Below, piece after piece: positions 1 through 10,500 of a stretch of 64,000 nt of DNA. The notes under the pieces are model-generated. The model was not told where the DNA came from. It saw only the letters and a program-made list of their open reading frames with translations, and made no database searches. Both the position numbers and the translations under genes were made by a program. Each line of letters opens with the position of its first letter. Positions within the stretch are counted from its first letter, which is position 1. The stretch comes from Motacilla alba alba (lineage: Eukaryota > Chordata > Aves > Passeriformes > Motacillidae): NCBI RefSeq assembly GCF_015832195.1, contig NC_052026.1:18881013-18945012 (forward strand). The letters are read 5' to 3'.

Positions 1-225
1 CCCCTCATTTCTCCTTGACGACCCCAAAGCCAAGACAAGCTCAGCACTGCCTTCACACTGTCACTGCCCAGCTCAGCCTGTGGCCAGGGTTTAGTGTTAC
101 TCCTTGCAGTGTGTCTGCATTTCCAGGGGTTGGGGCTTTTTGTCTGACACTTGAAAGGGGTTTTGGGTTTTTTTTTCCTGTTAAAAAAAATAAAGTAATT
201 GAAAATAAAGTACAGATTCAAAGCT
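1..225 (+). other. Candidate 3' end of an upstream plus-strand transcript
   Basis: Two AATAAA hexamers on the plus strand (189-194 and 204-209) follow a T-rich stretch and an A-run, as at the end of a vertebrate 3' UTR. No coding exon is visible before the window edge, so the gene cannot be named. In human the neighbour converging on KIAA0513 is CIBAR2 (FAM92B), so its 3' UTR is one possibility. That is an inference from synteny, not from sequence similarity. An A-rich stretch could also produce these hexamers by chance. Confidence 0.35.
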
Positions 226-402
226 GGGTTGTGGATTTTGCTCCCACAAGCAGAGGCGAGAGCATCCCAGAGACTGGAGTCCAGATCCTGGTCAGAAAAG
301 GTTTTTTCTCCCATGTTCTCTTTCTCTCTCTAGCTGATTCCTGGTGCTGCCCCTGCCTGCTGAAGGGATGGCCCAGGGCAGTGTGAGCCCTCTCTGGGAG
401 TG

Positions 403-643
403 GGACCCTGAGCACAAATCCCACAGCACCGAGACCCTGAGCACAAATCCCACAGCACCGAGACCCTGAGCACAAATCCCACCCAGCACCGAGACCCTGA
501 GCACAAATCCCACCCAGCACTGAGACCCTGAGCACAAATCCCACCCAGCACCGAGACCCTGAGCACAAATCCCACAGCACCGAGACCCTGAGCACAAATC
601 CCACCCAGCACCGAGACCCTGAGCACAAATCCCACCCAGCACT
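403..643. repeat. Minisatellite, 29-31 bp unit, 8 copies
   Basis: Eight near-identical head-to-tail units each contain GACCCTGAGCACAAATCCCA. They differ mainly by a 2-bp insertion in the CCCA(CC)CAGCAC part, which gives 29- and 31-bp versions. The array is open in several minus-strand frames, producing spurious repetitive ORFs. Nothing suggests it is translated. The flank at 644-979 holds nothing I recognise. Confidence 0.95.
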
Positions 644-979
644 CAGTGGCTGCCACCTCTGTTGTCAGCAGCTTTTTTTCCTGTTTGTGCATGGAAACGT
701 GGGCTGCATCTGCAGAAAACAAAGATCCCCTGAAACTCCCCATTACATTTAATAATATAAAACATTGGTGGAGCCCGACAGGTGAAAGACACCTTTTATC
801 ATGGGAGAACTGCTTTGGCATTCCACAGAGGTGTGCCCAAGGCGGGAGCTGCGGAAAGGAGGGGCCTGGGCTCCCTTTGGCAGCTGAGAAAGTGCCTTCA
901 TGTCAGAATCACTGTGAAACCTCCCCCAGCAACAGCCTTGGGATGAGATTCTATGCACTGAACTCTTCATTGCATTTTC

Positions 980-1760
980 CTGAGGTCACAGAGGGTACCT
1001 GGGGTCACTTGAGGCCCTGATCGGGGTTACTTGAGGTCACAGGGGTCATTTGAGGTCATTTGAGGCCCTGATCGGGGTTACTTGAGGTCATAGGGGTCAT
1101 TTGAGGTCATAGGGGTTACTTGAGGTCATTGGAATCTTTTTTCGTTCATCCAGAGGTTACTTGAGGTCATTTGAGGCCCTCTTTGGGGTTACTTGAGGTC
1201 ATTTGAGACCCTCTTTGGGGTTACTTGAGGTCACAGGGGTCATTTGAGGTCACTTGAGGCCCTGATCGGGGTTACTTGAGGTCATAGGGGTCATTTGAGG
1301 TCATCGGGGTTACTTGAGGTCATCTGAAAATTTTTTCGTTCATCCAGGGGTTACTTTAGGTCATTTGAGGGCCTCTTTGGGGTCATTTGAGGTCATTTGA
1401 GGTCCTGATCGGGGTTACTTGAGGTCACAGGGGTCATTTGAGGTCATTCGAGGCCCTCATAGGGGTTACTTGAGGTCACAGGGGTCATTTGAGGTCATTC
1501 GAGGCCCTCATAGGGGTTACTTGAGGTCACAGGGGTCATTTGAGGTCATTCGAGGCCCTCATAGGGGTTACTTGAGGTCACAGGGGTCATTTGAGGTCAC
1601 TGGAGTATTTTTAAACTGATCTGGGGGTTCCTTGAGGTCATTTGTGTCCCCATTAATTGATCGTGGGGTCAAATGTGGACACAGGGGTTCCTTGAGGTCA
1701 TTTGTGTCCCCATCAATTGATGGTGGGGTCAGGTGGGGACACAGGGGTTAACTCTCATGA
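980..1760. repeat. Degenerate minisatellite built of GAGGTCA units, 51-bp higher-order period at 1422-1599
   Basis: The tract is made of short related pieces (GGGGTTACTTGAGGTCA, CAGGGGTCATTTGAGGTCA, TTTGAGGCCCTGATC). Between 1422 and 1599 it settles into a regular 51-bp period, with units starting at 1422, 1473, 1524 and 1575. After 1620 it drifts into a longer unit with GGTTCCTTGAGGTCATTTG. AGGTCA is the nuclear-receptor half-site, and its spacing within the array is very regular (see findings). The tract lies about 6 kb beyond the KIAA0513 polyadenylation signal. Confidence 0.95.
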
Positions 1761-1914
1761 CCTGTGGCCAAACAGGAGGGGACACTTTGGTGTTTGGGAC
1801 CAAACAGTGCCAGTCCAGTCCAGGGGAGCCCAAGGCCTCAGGTGACAGCAGTGGCCTGTGGTGTCACCCCTCCTTTGCCCTCTGTCCTCTCAGCATAGTG
1901 ACAGAGGCTGGCTA

Positions 1915-2265
1915 TTAGCTTTATTAATATTTATTATTAATTGCTAGCATTAGTTTATTTTATTCATGTTTATTACCATCTCCTGTAAGCATTGGCATCT
2001 ATAGAATTGGAGTCAGCTATTAATACAATCGTCAATAAATTCCACTGTTGGGATTACATTATCAATTAAATTATCCATTAAATCCACTATCAAAAAATAT
2101 CTATTAAATTCTATTTACAACGTTATCTTTTAGGATCCAGTAGTACAATCACCTATTACAACCTAAAACTATGATTAGTTCTTCTAATAAACAGCAGATT
2201 TAATAATACTGGCAATTAGTACTGTATTATTAGCTGCCACAGAGCTATAAATGAACCTCCACGGG
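1915..2265. other. AT-rich block
   Basis: About 350 bp made mostly of A and T, with many TTATTA, AATTA and ATTAAA words, sits abruptly inside GC-rich minisatellite sequence. No ORF, LTR end or CR1 similarity is visible. It could be a relic of an AT-rich transposon, part of a distal 3' UTR, or a conserved noncoding segment. The sequence alone does not decide. Confidence 0.5.
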
Positions 2266-2351
2266 ATTATGGAATTCCCTTCCCACCTTTTTTTTTTTTT
2301 TGTGGGGGCAAACCCCTCAACTCGGCTTTGAATCTTTATATTCACACTAAT

Positions 2352-2425
2352 TTAAAAAAAAAAAAAAAAAACCCTTGCAAATATCAGACCACAAAAAATC
2401 CCAACTCCTGGAAATGTTCACACAC

Positions 2426-2470
<45 letters not shown>
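2352..2470 (+). repeat. Two long poly(A) tracts
   Basis: An A-run of about 18 near 2353-2371 and one of about 40 at 2429-2469 are separated by about 58 bp of A-rich unique sequence. They could be tails of retroposed copies, but I recognise no gene-derived body before either tract and cannot show target-site duplications. The run lengths may be affected by assembly slippage. Confidence 0.8.
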
Positions 2471-2472
<2 letters not shown>

Positions 2473-4176
2473 AAAATATATCCTTTCAAAGCTTTTACTG
2501 GGACACCAGGCGTGGCAGGGGCACAGCTCCCCTCTGGTCAGGGCCAGCACTGGGACCCCCAGGGGACAGAGGCTTGTGGCCAGCAGAGCTCCAGGTGCAG
2601 CTGAGAGGAGCTGGGACACAAACTCAGGGCAGGCTCCTGCTCTGTCCCCTCCCCTCTGCAGAGGGGTTTGACCTGGGGCTGGCAAAGCGTGAGCACCAAA
2701 CCCCCGAGGTGTCCCTGACTGCTCTGCCTAACCCGGATTTGGAATGGGTGGGAGCTCTGGGAGCTGCTGGGCAGCGTCCCTAAAATAAACCCAGAGGGGA
2801 GAGGGGAGCCCTGCTCCTCCTGCCAGCACAGCTCCAAACCTGACACCCTAAAGCTTTCCTGGGGGAAGAGCAGTGCTGGTTCCCAGAATCATCCCAGGGA
2901 ACAAGAAAACACAGCCTGGCCTCCCCAGCTCCAGCATCGCCCAATCCCTCATCCTGTCCCTTCTTCCTTGAGAAGAGAGACCATCCCCACCTGGCTCCGA
3001 CCTTTCAGGAGGCTGCAGAGAGTGAGAAGATCTAAATATCATCCCAGATCTCCAGAAATTCCCCTCAGGCTGCCAGAGCAGGCAGGGAGGCCCTGGTTTG
3101 CAGCCTGATGAACCAGCCCCCCCAAGCCCAAGCCTGCACCTCAATATCAGCCAGCCACAAATCCGTACGTTCCCTTCCCACCCTAAACCACCCTGGCACT
3201 CTTTGCCAGCTGCATTTCCCCATGTTCCATCCGCAAACCTGGGGAGGATGGGAAGATGCAGCCCCAAAGCAGAGCCTGAGCCCGGCGAGAGGCACAGCCC
3301 CGCATTGCAGATCCTGGCCAGCCCCGAATTCCCTGCAAGCTGCTCTCAGCCCTCCCAGCAGGGCTCTAAATCCAGCCGGGCTCCCCTGGCTCCAGCTGGC
3401 TGAACAAGCTGGCAACAGCAGAAAGAGAGGCAAAGCCTCTTCTACTCGGGGAAAAAAAAAAAAAAAATAAAGATTGGGAGAAGTCTCCATAAATCCTGAG
3501 GCAGTTACTGGTGGAGAGGACTCCCCTCCTCCTGCTCCACGCTGCAGCACAAATTATGGCCCCGGCTTCGCTGTTGTTCGGTGATGAACATCTGAAAAGG
3601 CTGTGACAGATGAGAGCAGGGATGATTTAACAGCCATAAATCCAGCCAGCTTAGAGGTGTTTTTACAACCAAACCCATCTTGAATCCCCTCTGTTATGAA
3701 TACTTATCACTCCCAGACACTGCCACAATGGAAAGATTTTTAACAGCTTTAATAGAGACGCAATAAAACCCCCGGAGCCGGGCGAGCAGCCGTCCTTTGA
3801 TCCCTCCCGAGGGAGGGAGAGGGGCTGGGAGCTGGGAGCTGGGCTCAGCCTTGAAGGAGCAGAGCTGCAGCAGCCACTGGGCTGACCCTGCCTTTGATGG
3901 ATGGGTGGGATCATCCCGGAGCTGGATCGGCTTTCCTAAAGCTGCTGCGGGGTGTAATTAACACCCGGCAGGGAAGGGGGACAGGCCGTGCCTGCGACAT
4001 CCAGTACCTTCTCCAGGGGCTCCTCCTGCAGTCCCCACCTCGCACCCGCCCCGGCCCACCTGCAGGGATTTAAACCAAGGCTGCCTCCAGCTGCATTCAT
4101 GACCCCCGTGGGTGTGGTGACAGCACCTTTTAACCCAGTAGTGACTAAATTGGCTCAACAGCCACCACCTGATGAG
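2471..4176. other. Noncoding, no recognised gene
   Basis: GC-rich single-copy sequence. The ORFs here are short and unlike any family I know. The stretch 3540-3780 is less GC-rich and has conserved-element-like words such as GATTTAACAGCCATAAATCC. It may be regulatory, but nothing in the window proves that. Confidence 0.4.
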
Positions 4177-4705
4177 CAGGGCAGGGACGCTGTCCCTCGG
4201 CATTTCCCAGGCAGGACAGGGACTCTGTGCCTTGGCATTTCCCAGACAGGACAGGGACTCTTTCTCTTGGCATTTCCCAAGCAGGACAGGGACTCTGTCC
4301 CTTGGCACTTCCCAAACAGGGCAGGGACACTGTGCCTTGGCATTTCCCAAACAGGACTGGGATTCTGTCTCTTGGCATTTCCCAAACAGGACAGGGACTC
4401 TGTCTCTTGGCACTTCCCAAGCAGGACAGGAATTCTGTCCTTTGGCACTTCCCAAGCAGGACAAGGATTCTGTCCCTTGGCACTTCCCAAGCAGGACAAG
4501 GATTCTGTCCCTTGGCATCTCCCAAGCAGGACAAGGATTCTCTCCCTTGGCACTTCCCAAGCAGGACAAGGATTCTGTCCCTTGGCACTTCCCAAGCAGG
4601 ACAAGGATTCTGTCCCTTGGCATCTCCCAAGCAGGACAAGGATTCTCTCCCTTGGCACTTCCCAAGCAGGACAGGGATTCTGTCCCTTGGCACTTCCCAG
4701 AGCTC
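4177..4705. repeat. Minisatellite, 35-bp unit, about 15 copies
   Basis: The head-to-tail unit runs CAGGACAAGGATTCTGTCCC followed by TTGGCACTTCCCAAG. Early copies (4190-4400) are more diverged and later copies (4440-4700) nearly identical, which points to recent expansion at the right end. The unit has few stop codons, so ORFs of 160-330 codons run through it on both strands. They are by-products of the repeat, not genes. Confidence 0.95.
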
Positions 4706-7304
4706 AGGAGATCTCCCAGCTCCAGGCTAACTGGTCATGGATCTCACATCCTCCCAAGGCTGGGATGAAGCAGCCCCAAATCTCATCCCCGCTTCCTAAA
4801 CTGCCCCTGCAGCCTCACAAAACAATTCTAAGCACCCAGCCAGCAAAACCGGGAAAAGGGAGGTGCCAGGGGGCACCTGGAGCTGGGCAAACACCTCAGG
4901 AACAAGCCCCTCCCTTCCTATCCACACAAACTTATCAGGCACAGCCGGGTGATAAGGAATTCAGCAGGTGGAGGGAACAAAATTGATCCCAGGCTCCTTG
5001 TTTTCCACACCCAGTGAAAACACCCAAGCTTTGGGGCTGGTGGGTTTCCCTCCTGCACAGGGGGGGTATTTCAATAAAAACAAGGAGCAGGGAAAGCTCC
5101 TTCCTCAGAGAAACGGGGCTACCAAGAGAGGTGTTGGGCTAGCAAGAGAGCAACCAGCCCTGCAGGACAAGGAACAGGCTCAGCTTGGCCACACGGAGAC
5201 CTGAGGGGACGTGGACTCTGAATCCTGGGTGGAATATGACATTCCCAGCCTGCTAACCTAAGGGAACATCCTTTCTTTTAATAAGATAATACCGAGTAAT
5301 TGATTTTTAAACACACTGAAATCAAATGTCCCGAGGCCAGAGCAGGATCCCAGCTCTGCCATCAGCTCCGAGGCCACTGGCAGAGATGGAAAGCACAAGG
5401 GAAAAGAAAATAGAAATGAAATCTCCTTCAAGTGCCTCTCTGGCTCCGGGGCAAACGTGAACATCTCTGTAAAAGGTACAACAATTTTTCTCTATTAAAA
5501 AATAGATTATCAAAAGGGAGAAGCTGGCGGAGGCACCAGGGACTGCTGAGGTCGAACAGGCAGCGTGGAGAAAATCCATCTGCTTAAAAAACACAACAAC
5601 AATTGAGCAAAATTATTCATTTCTAAGATAATTTATTCCAATCTCTCTCTCTCACATCTCATCCTCCACACAGGCCCAGTCGAGGAGGGTTTATGGCTAT
5701 TTTTTATTGGATTTTAATTGTTTTTATAGAAAAATACACATGCAAATAATATATATACTTCAGCGCTGAACATTTCTTTTCATGTTGGAAAAAATAATAA
5801 TATTAATATTCATAATAATAAAGAAATGAAGGAGGATTTGGGAAAGACCTGAGTGGAGACAGAGACAGGGAAGGGCACGGGGATGGGATGCTCCAGGATG
5901 CTGCTCATGGTGCAGCACATTTTATCCAGCAGGAAGGGGTTTATTGGGATGAGGGACCAACATCAGCCCCTGACCCCAACAAAAACCCTTTTCCAGTGAC
6001 TCTGCCCAGGTCTGGGAATGGCCAAGGAAAAATTGGTGCTGGATTTGTCCTTCCTACAAGACCCAGCATGGATCCCATCCCCAGCAGCAAGGGAAGCCCA
6101 GCTTAGGTAAAAGCATCTCTTTGATGCTTGGAAATGACACCAGAAGCCGAGAGCTACATGGGAAAATTACCCTTTTATGCTATTTGCTATGGGATAGAGC
6201 TGGCAGCGCAGGGAAGATGGATTGATTGAAACCTGGACTCGTGTTGCAGGATGATGTTTTTGGGGTGAAGCTCTTGGATCCTTGGCTGTGCAGGGCTGGG
6301 GGTGTCTGCCCCTGTGGGCTGCTCCTTGCAGAGGGGAGCAGCGATGTCCCCGTGTCCCCAGCAATGTCCTCGTGTCCCCAGAGGTGTCCCCGTGTCCCCA
6401 GCCTCTCTGCAAACACCAAGGTCCAAGGGATAAAACAGATCTGCTGCCCCTGGAGCAGAGCAGGGGGTGTCCTTTGGACGGGGCTGTTTCAGGTTTGATG
6501 GATGAGCAGCTGGAGCAAAGGAAGGGGCAGGGAGGAGCAGCCCGGGGAAGGAGAACATTAATCTACTGCCACAGGATGCCAGGAGGCTTTGGGAAATGTC
6601 ACAATCCAGCAGCAACCCGACACTGACACGGCAGCAGGGAGAGGGATGAGGTTTTGTCATCTCCTCCCAAGCCAAGCAGAGCTCCTCTGCCTCTGCCTGC
6701 AATCCTGCCCAAGGCCATGGCTTTTTTCCTACTGATCCAGGCTAATGAAATGGAGCAGACTGCTGTCCCTTTGCCCAGAGCTACAAACCCACACAGGCAG
6801 CACCGTGAAGGTTTCCCAAGGGAAGGGTTTCCCTCCGGCTCCCGGGGAGGGCGGCAGCAGCGCTCTGCCAGCCCCACCTCTGCCCCCAGCAAGGCCCCAC
6901 CCTGCCCACGTCCCCAGGCAGTGGTGACACCCTGGGGACACCACAGAACCTGACTGAATGGTGGCTGGGCGCAGCCCCAGCTCCTGGCTGTGGTCCTTGC
7001 CATCACCTCCTGCATCGCTGGTGCAGCTCCAGCCTCAGCGAGGGGACCCCAGCGGGGAAAGGCAGCCTTGGATCCCTCTGGATTTACCACCAGAGACCTC
7101 ATCACGGGGGGTGCTGCAGACGCAGCACCTGGGGGCTGCACCGCCACGCTCTTCCTGCTCTCCCCTTGTGTTTTGTTTCGCTTTTGAACCAACCAAATCC
7201 ACTTTTGGGGCTGTCTACTCCGACAAGAGAGGCGGGAGGGTCTGGCGAGGGCGGGGGCTGTTTGGCTCCTATGTCTACAGGCTGCCCTGGGGCAGCTCTA
7301 GAGT
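4706..7304. other. KIAA0513 downstream flank, possible distal 3' UTR
   Basis: No coding sequence is recognised. 5240-5830 is AT-richer and looks like unique, possibly transcribed, noncoding sequence. A minus-strand AATAAA (TTTATT at 5703-5708) could serve a longer KIAA0513 3' UTR. 6340-6410 is a short GTGTCCCC-rich repeat. If the proximal polyadenylation site at 7331 is the only one used, all of this is intergenic. Confidence 0.4.
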
Positions 7305-7325
7305 TCGATGGACGATCATGCAGGT

Positions 7326-7331
7326 TTTATT
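7326..7331 (-). terminator. KIAA0513: Proximal polyadenylation signal of KIAA0513
   Basis: TTTATT on the plus strand is AATAAA on the minus strand, 129 nt past the stop codon. Cleavage would be expected near 7300-7315, giving a 3' UTR of about 150 nt. A longer 3' UTR ending further left cannot be excluded. Confidence 0.6.
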
Positions 7332-7459
7332 GCAGCTCGTGTGTGTGGTTTGGTTTGTAGGTAGCCCAGCTGCAGTCTCAGGTAGCCCCGGAGGTGGGCT
7401 CCTGTCCCCTCCCCACCTGGCCGGCCGCTGTCTCTCCGGTGCCGCGTGCCAGCCAGCGG

Positions 7460-7509
7460 CTACTCCGTGGCCATCTGCTCGATGTGGTCACTGAGCAGCT
7501 TGTATTGCT
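7460..7509 (-). CDS. KIAA0513: KIAA0513 last coding exon
   Basis: The acceptor is CTTTCAG at 7511-7510 and the stop TAG is at 7462-7460. It encodes the C-terminus [15 protein letters not shown] (residues 400-414). The exon completes the split codon for Glu399. This tail is close to the mammalian one and probably forms a short terminal helix. Confidence 0.96.
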
Positions 7510-10500
7510 CTGAAAGGAGAGAGAGAAGGGCTCAGGGAGGCTGCTGAACCCTCCCATCCACGCTCCATCCCCCCAGAATCCCGGAAAGGGGCTGCACACC
7601 CCCGGGCTCTCCCCTACCTTCGTCCAAGTTGCCGATGGTCGCCTGCTTCTTCAGGAAGTCACTGCAGAGCTTCTTGTTGAGGCCAAACGCCAGCATGTTG
7701 TGGATGAAGGTGCTGAGGGAGGACAGAGAGGCTCTGGGTGAGAGAGTGGCCAGGCTGCCCCTTCTTGCCCCCACCTCCCTCTCCCTCTCCACCGCCCCTC
7801 GCAGCGGGCACTGGGATGGCGCTCAGCTCCGTCCCTTTGGGTGTGCAACAGAGGGGCAGGAGCAGGTCCCAGGGAGAAGCGTCAAGGATCCTCTGCACCA
7901 CAAGGGATGTCCCCAGTGAGGGAACAGCGGGGAGGCGTCCCCAGGGGGGCAGCCCCCGTGCCCTGCTCACCCCAGCTGCCCGAAGGTGATGTTCTCGTTG
8001 AAGCGCAGGCTGTCGTCGCGCTCCTCCTGCGTCATGTGGCACCACTTCTCCCTGCAAGCAACAAGCCCGTCTGGCACCACTGTCACCTCTGTCACCTCTC
8101 AGGACCCCCTGCCTGCTTCCTCCCACCCCGGGCCACGTTGCTGGAGGACAGGAAGGCACCGAGAGCCCCTGGGTGTGGTGCTGGGCGTTGGATGAGCTCA
8201 CAACATGGATGCATCTGCAGAGCTCTTGCCCTGGAGCAAAGCAAGAGATGCCCCAGGAAAAAAAAACCTTATCCAACCTTGGCTTTGCCTGGAAAGGCCC
8301 AGATTAAGAGCTAAAATTAGCATCGATCCCTCCAGCACAGAGCTCACCTTCAGTGCCACCGTGGGCACGAGGAGGAAGCAGGGGATGGCCATCCAGCAGG
8401 GCTCTGCCGAAGCCCCCCAGCCTGGGAGGGTGACAGGGGGACACCAGGCAGCTGTCCCTCATCTGCAGCAAGGCTCCGACTCCCCATATTCCCAGCAAGG
8501 TGCTCCCCAAACATGCCTCCCCCTCGGACAGGGTGGGAGCTCCCACACCCCTCCCCACGGGCCAAAATGCCATCAGTGCCCCAAGGGTGCCCCGGCTCCA
8601 CTCCGGCTCCCTGCGGCTGCAGCAGCACCTTCAGGGGTCGAGGGGTTTAAGCTCTGGGTGTTTGCAACCAGCTCTAGGCAGGGGCAGAGTCCCCACCCCG
8701 GGAATAAAGGCTGTGCCACAGGGATGCCACTCGGGGTGGTGGCAGCAGGGCTCGGTGCATGCATGCCAGGGAAACTGCAGCTCCAGGGTGAAGCCAGCCC
8801 CTTCCCCAGAACCAGGTGAGGCTACAGCCGAGGATAAGAGGAGGAGAAGCGAGGAAAAACAGGGATAGGCAGAAGAAAAATGGAGGAGAAGGAAGAGGAG
8901 AACACCAGGAGAAGAACAGACACTTGGAGCTGGCCAGAATACCAAGCAGGAGGGGGGAGCTGTGCTGGGGGTAGAGGGGATGTCACCCGAAATTCAGTGA
9001 GGCTGGCTCAGCCCCAGCGTGGCTGGAAGTGGTGCTCAGCCAGGCTGACCCCACAAAGGGAGCCAGTCCCCACTAATCACCCCAACCCGAATGAGCCAAG
9101 CTGCTGAGCCGAGCCTGCAGCCACCAGCTCACCGTTTACAGGGCTCTGGAAATGCACACAACGTGTTTTATTTTTTAGTAAAAGGTGTAATTTCTCTCAG
9201 ATAAAGCTTAGGATGGCAAATAAAACCCACAGCCAAATGTAGAGGCTGAAAGGAGAGGGGAAGAGTCGAATTAAGGGGCTTTGAAATCTGGAAGCAAAAC
9301 TTCACAGACCCCACTGGCTCACTTACAAACATGCCTCTTGTGTAACTCTTTTTTTTTTTTCCTGTCTTTTTATGTTTTGGAGGGAGGAAGAAGGGAGAAA
9401 AAACATTATCAAAGTGCCACCAAAAAAAAATCTGGCCGTGTTTCTGGAGAGTAACACGCCTGGGAAGGGAGAAAACCCACATGTGGCTCCACTCAAAGCC
9501 TTTGATCTTCACCAGCAGGACAGGCACTGGGGTAAGGAACCCCCTGGGCTGTGGGGTTGTATTTTGGGATATCCAGGGAAGCCTTGCTGTGCCTGGAAGT
9601 GCTGAGAACTCTCCAAAAACTCTTTCCTTTTCCAGCAGCAGCAGCAGCAGCAGCGTTTCCCCCCAGGCAGCAAACCCCAGCAGTGATATTTACACCATCC
9701 CTCAGCCAGGACCTTCCTCAGCCACACAGAAAATTCACTGCCAGGCTTCCAAAATTCCTCATCCTCTTGCTCATGCCATCACCTGGAGGGATTTGCCCCC
9801 AGACCCCGCACTCCAAGAGAGCAGTGACTGTTCCCAGCTCCAGGGAAACACTCCCAATTGTGACATGCAGCCCCCCCACTCGCAATTTTAATTTTCTTGA
9901 GGGATGGCAGCAGAAAAGTGCTTTAAAAATGGAAAAGAGCCAGCTTTTCCAGCTGGCAAAGGATCCCCAGCACCTCTAAGTGGCAGCAGAAGCCAGGAGC
10001 AAGCAGGAAGGACAGGAGAGGGGGATGCTTTCTACACAAAGAGACTCAGTTCATGCCCAAAACCTGCCCAGAGGGATGTTCCCAGCGAAATATCACAGCT
10101 TGAAACCATTCAGGCTCCTTTGTGAGAACCACATGAAAGAGGAGCCAATCTAAACCCCGCAGGCCCTTTGGGAGGGTGATGCTCAACCTCCCGCAGCTGC
10201 TCCTCCTCTGTGGGGCCTCGCAGAGCCCCCCAAAACACATCCCCCCCGTCCCCAGGGCAGGGTCTGGACCTGAAGGGAGCACCAGCCTGTGGACGCTAAG
10301 GAAGGACAGGGACAGACACACCTCTTCTCCTCTTCCTCCCCAGTGTTCCCTCTGGAGCGGCGGCAGAAACGGGGCCCACAAATGTGGAGCGTGAAAAGGT
10401 CATGCAAGACAGAGGGGTGGAGGGGAACGGAGAGAGGAAGAGATGGAAGAAGGTTGTTAGAGGCAGAGAGAGAGGAAAGAGAGAGAAAAAGAGGAGTTTA

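Noticed and set aside
2429..2469. Processed pseudogene ending in poly(A)
   Set aside because: No coding-like body precedes the A-run and no target-site duplication is evident.
4177..4705. CRISPR-like array
   Set aside because: Units are contiguous tandem copies with no unique spacers, in a vertebrate genome.
3988..4986. 332-codon plus-strand frame and opposite 182-235-codon frames
   Set aside because: They come from the 35-bp minisatellite, which is open in several frames.
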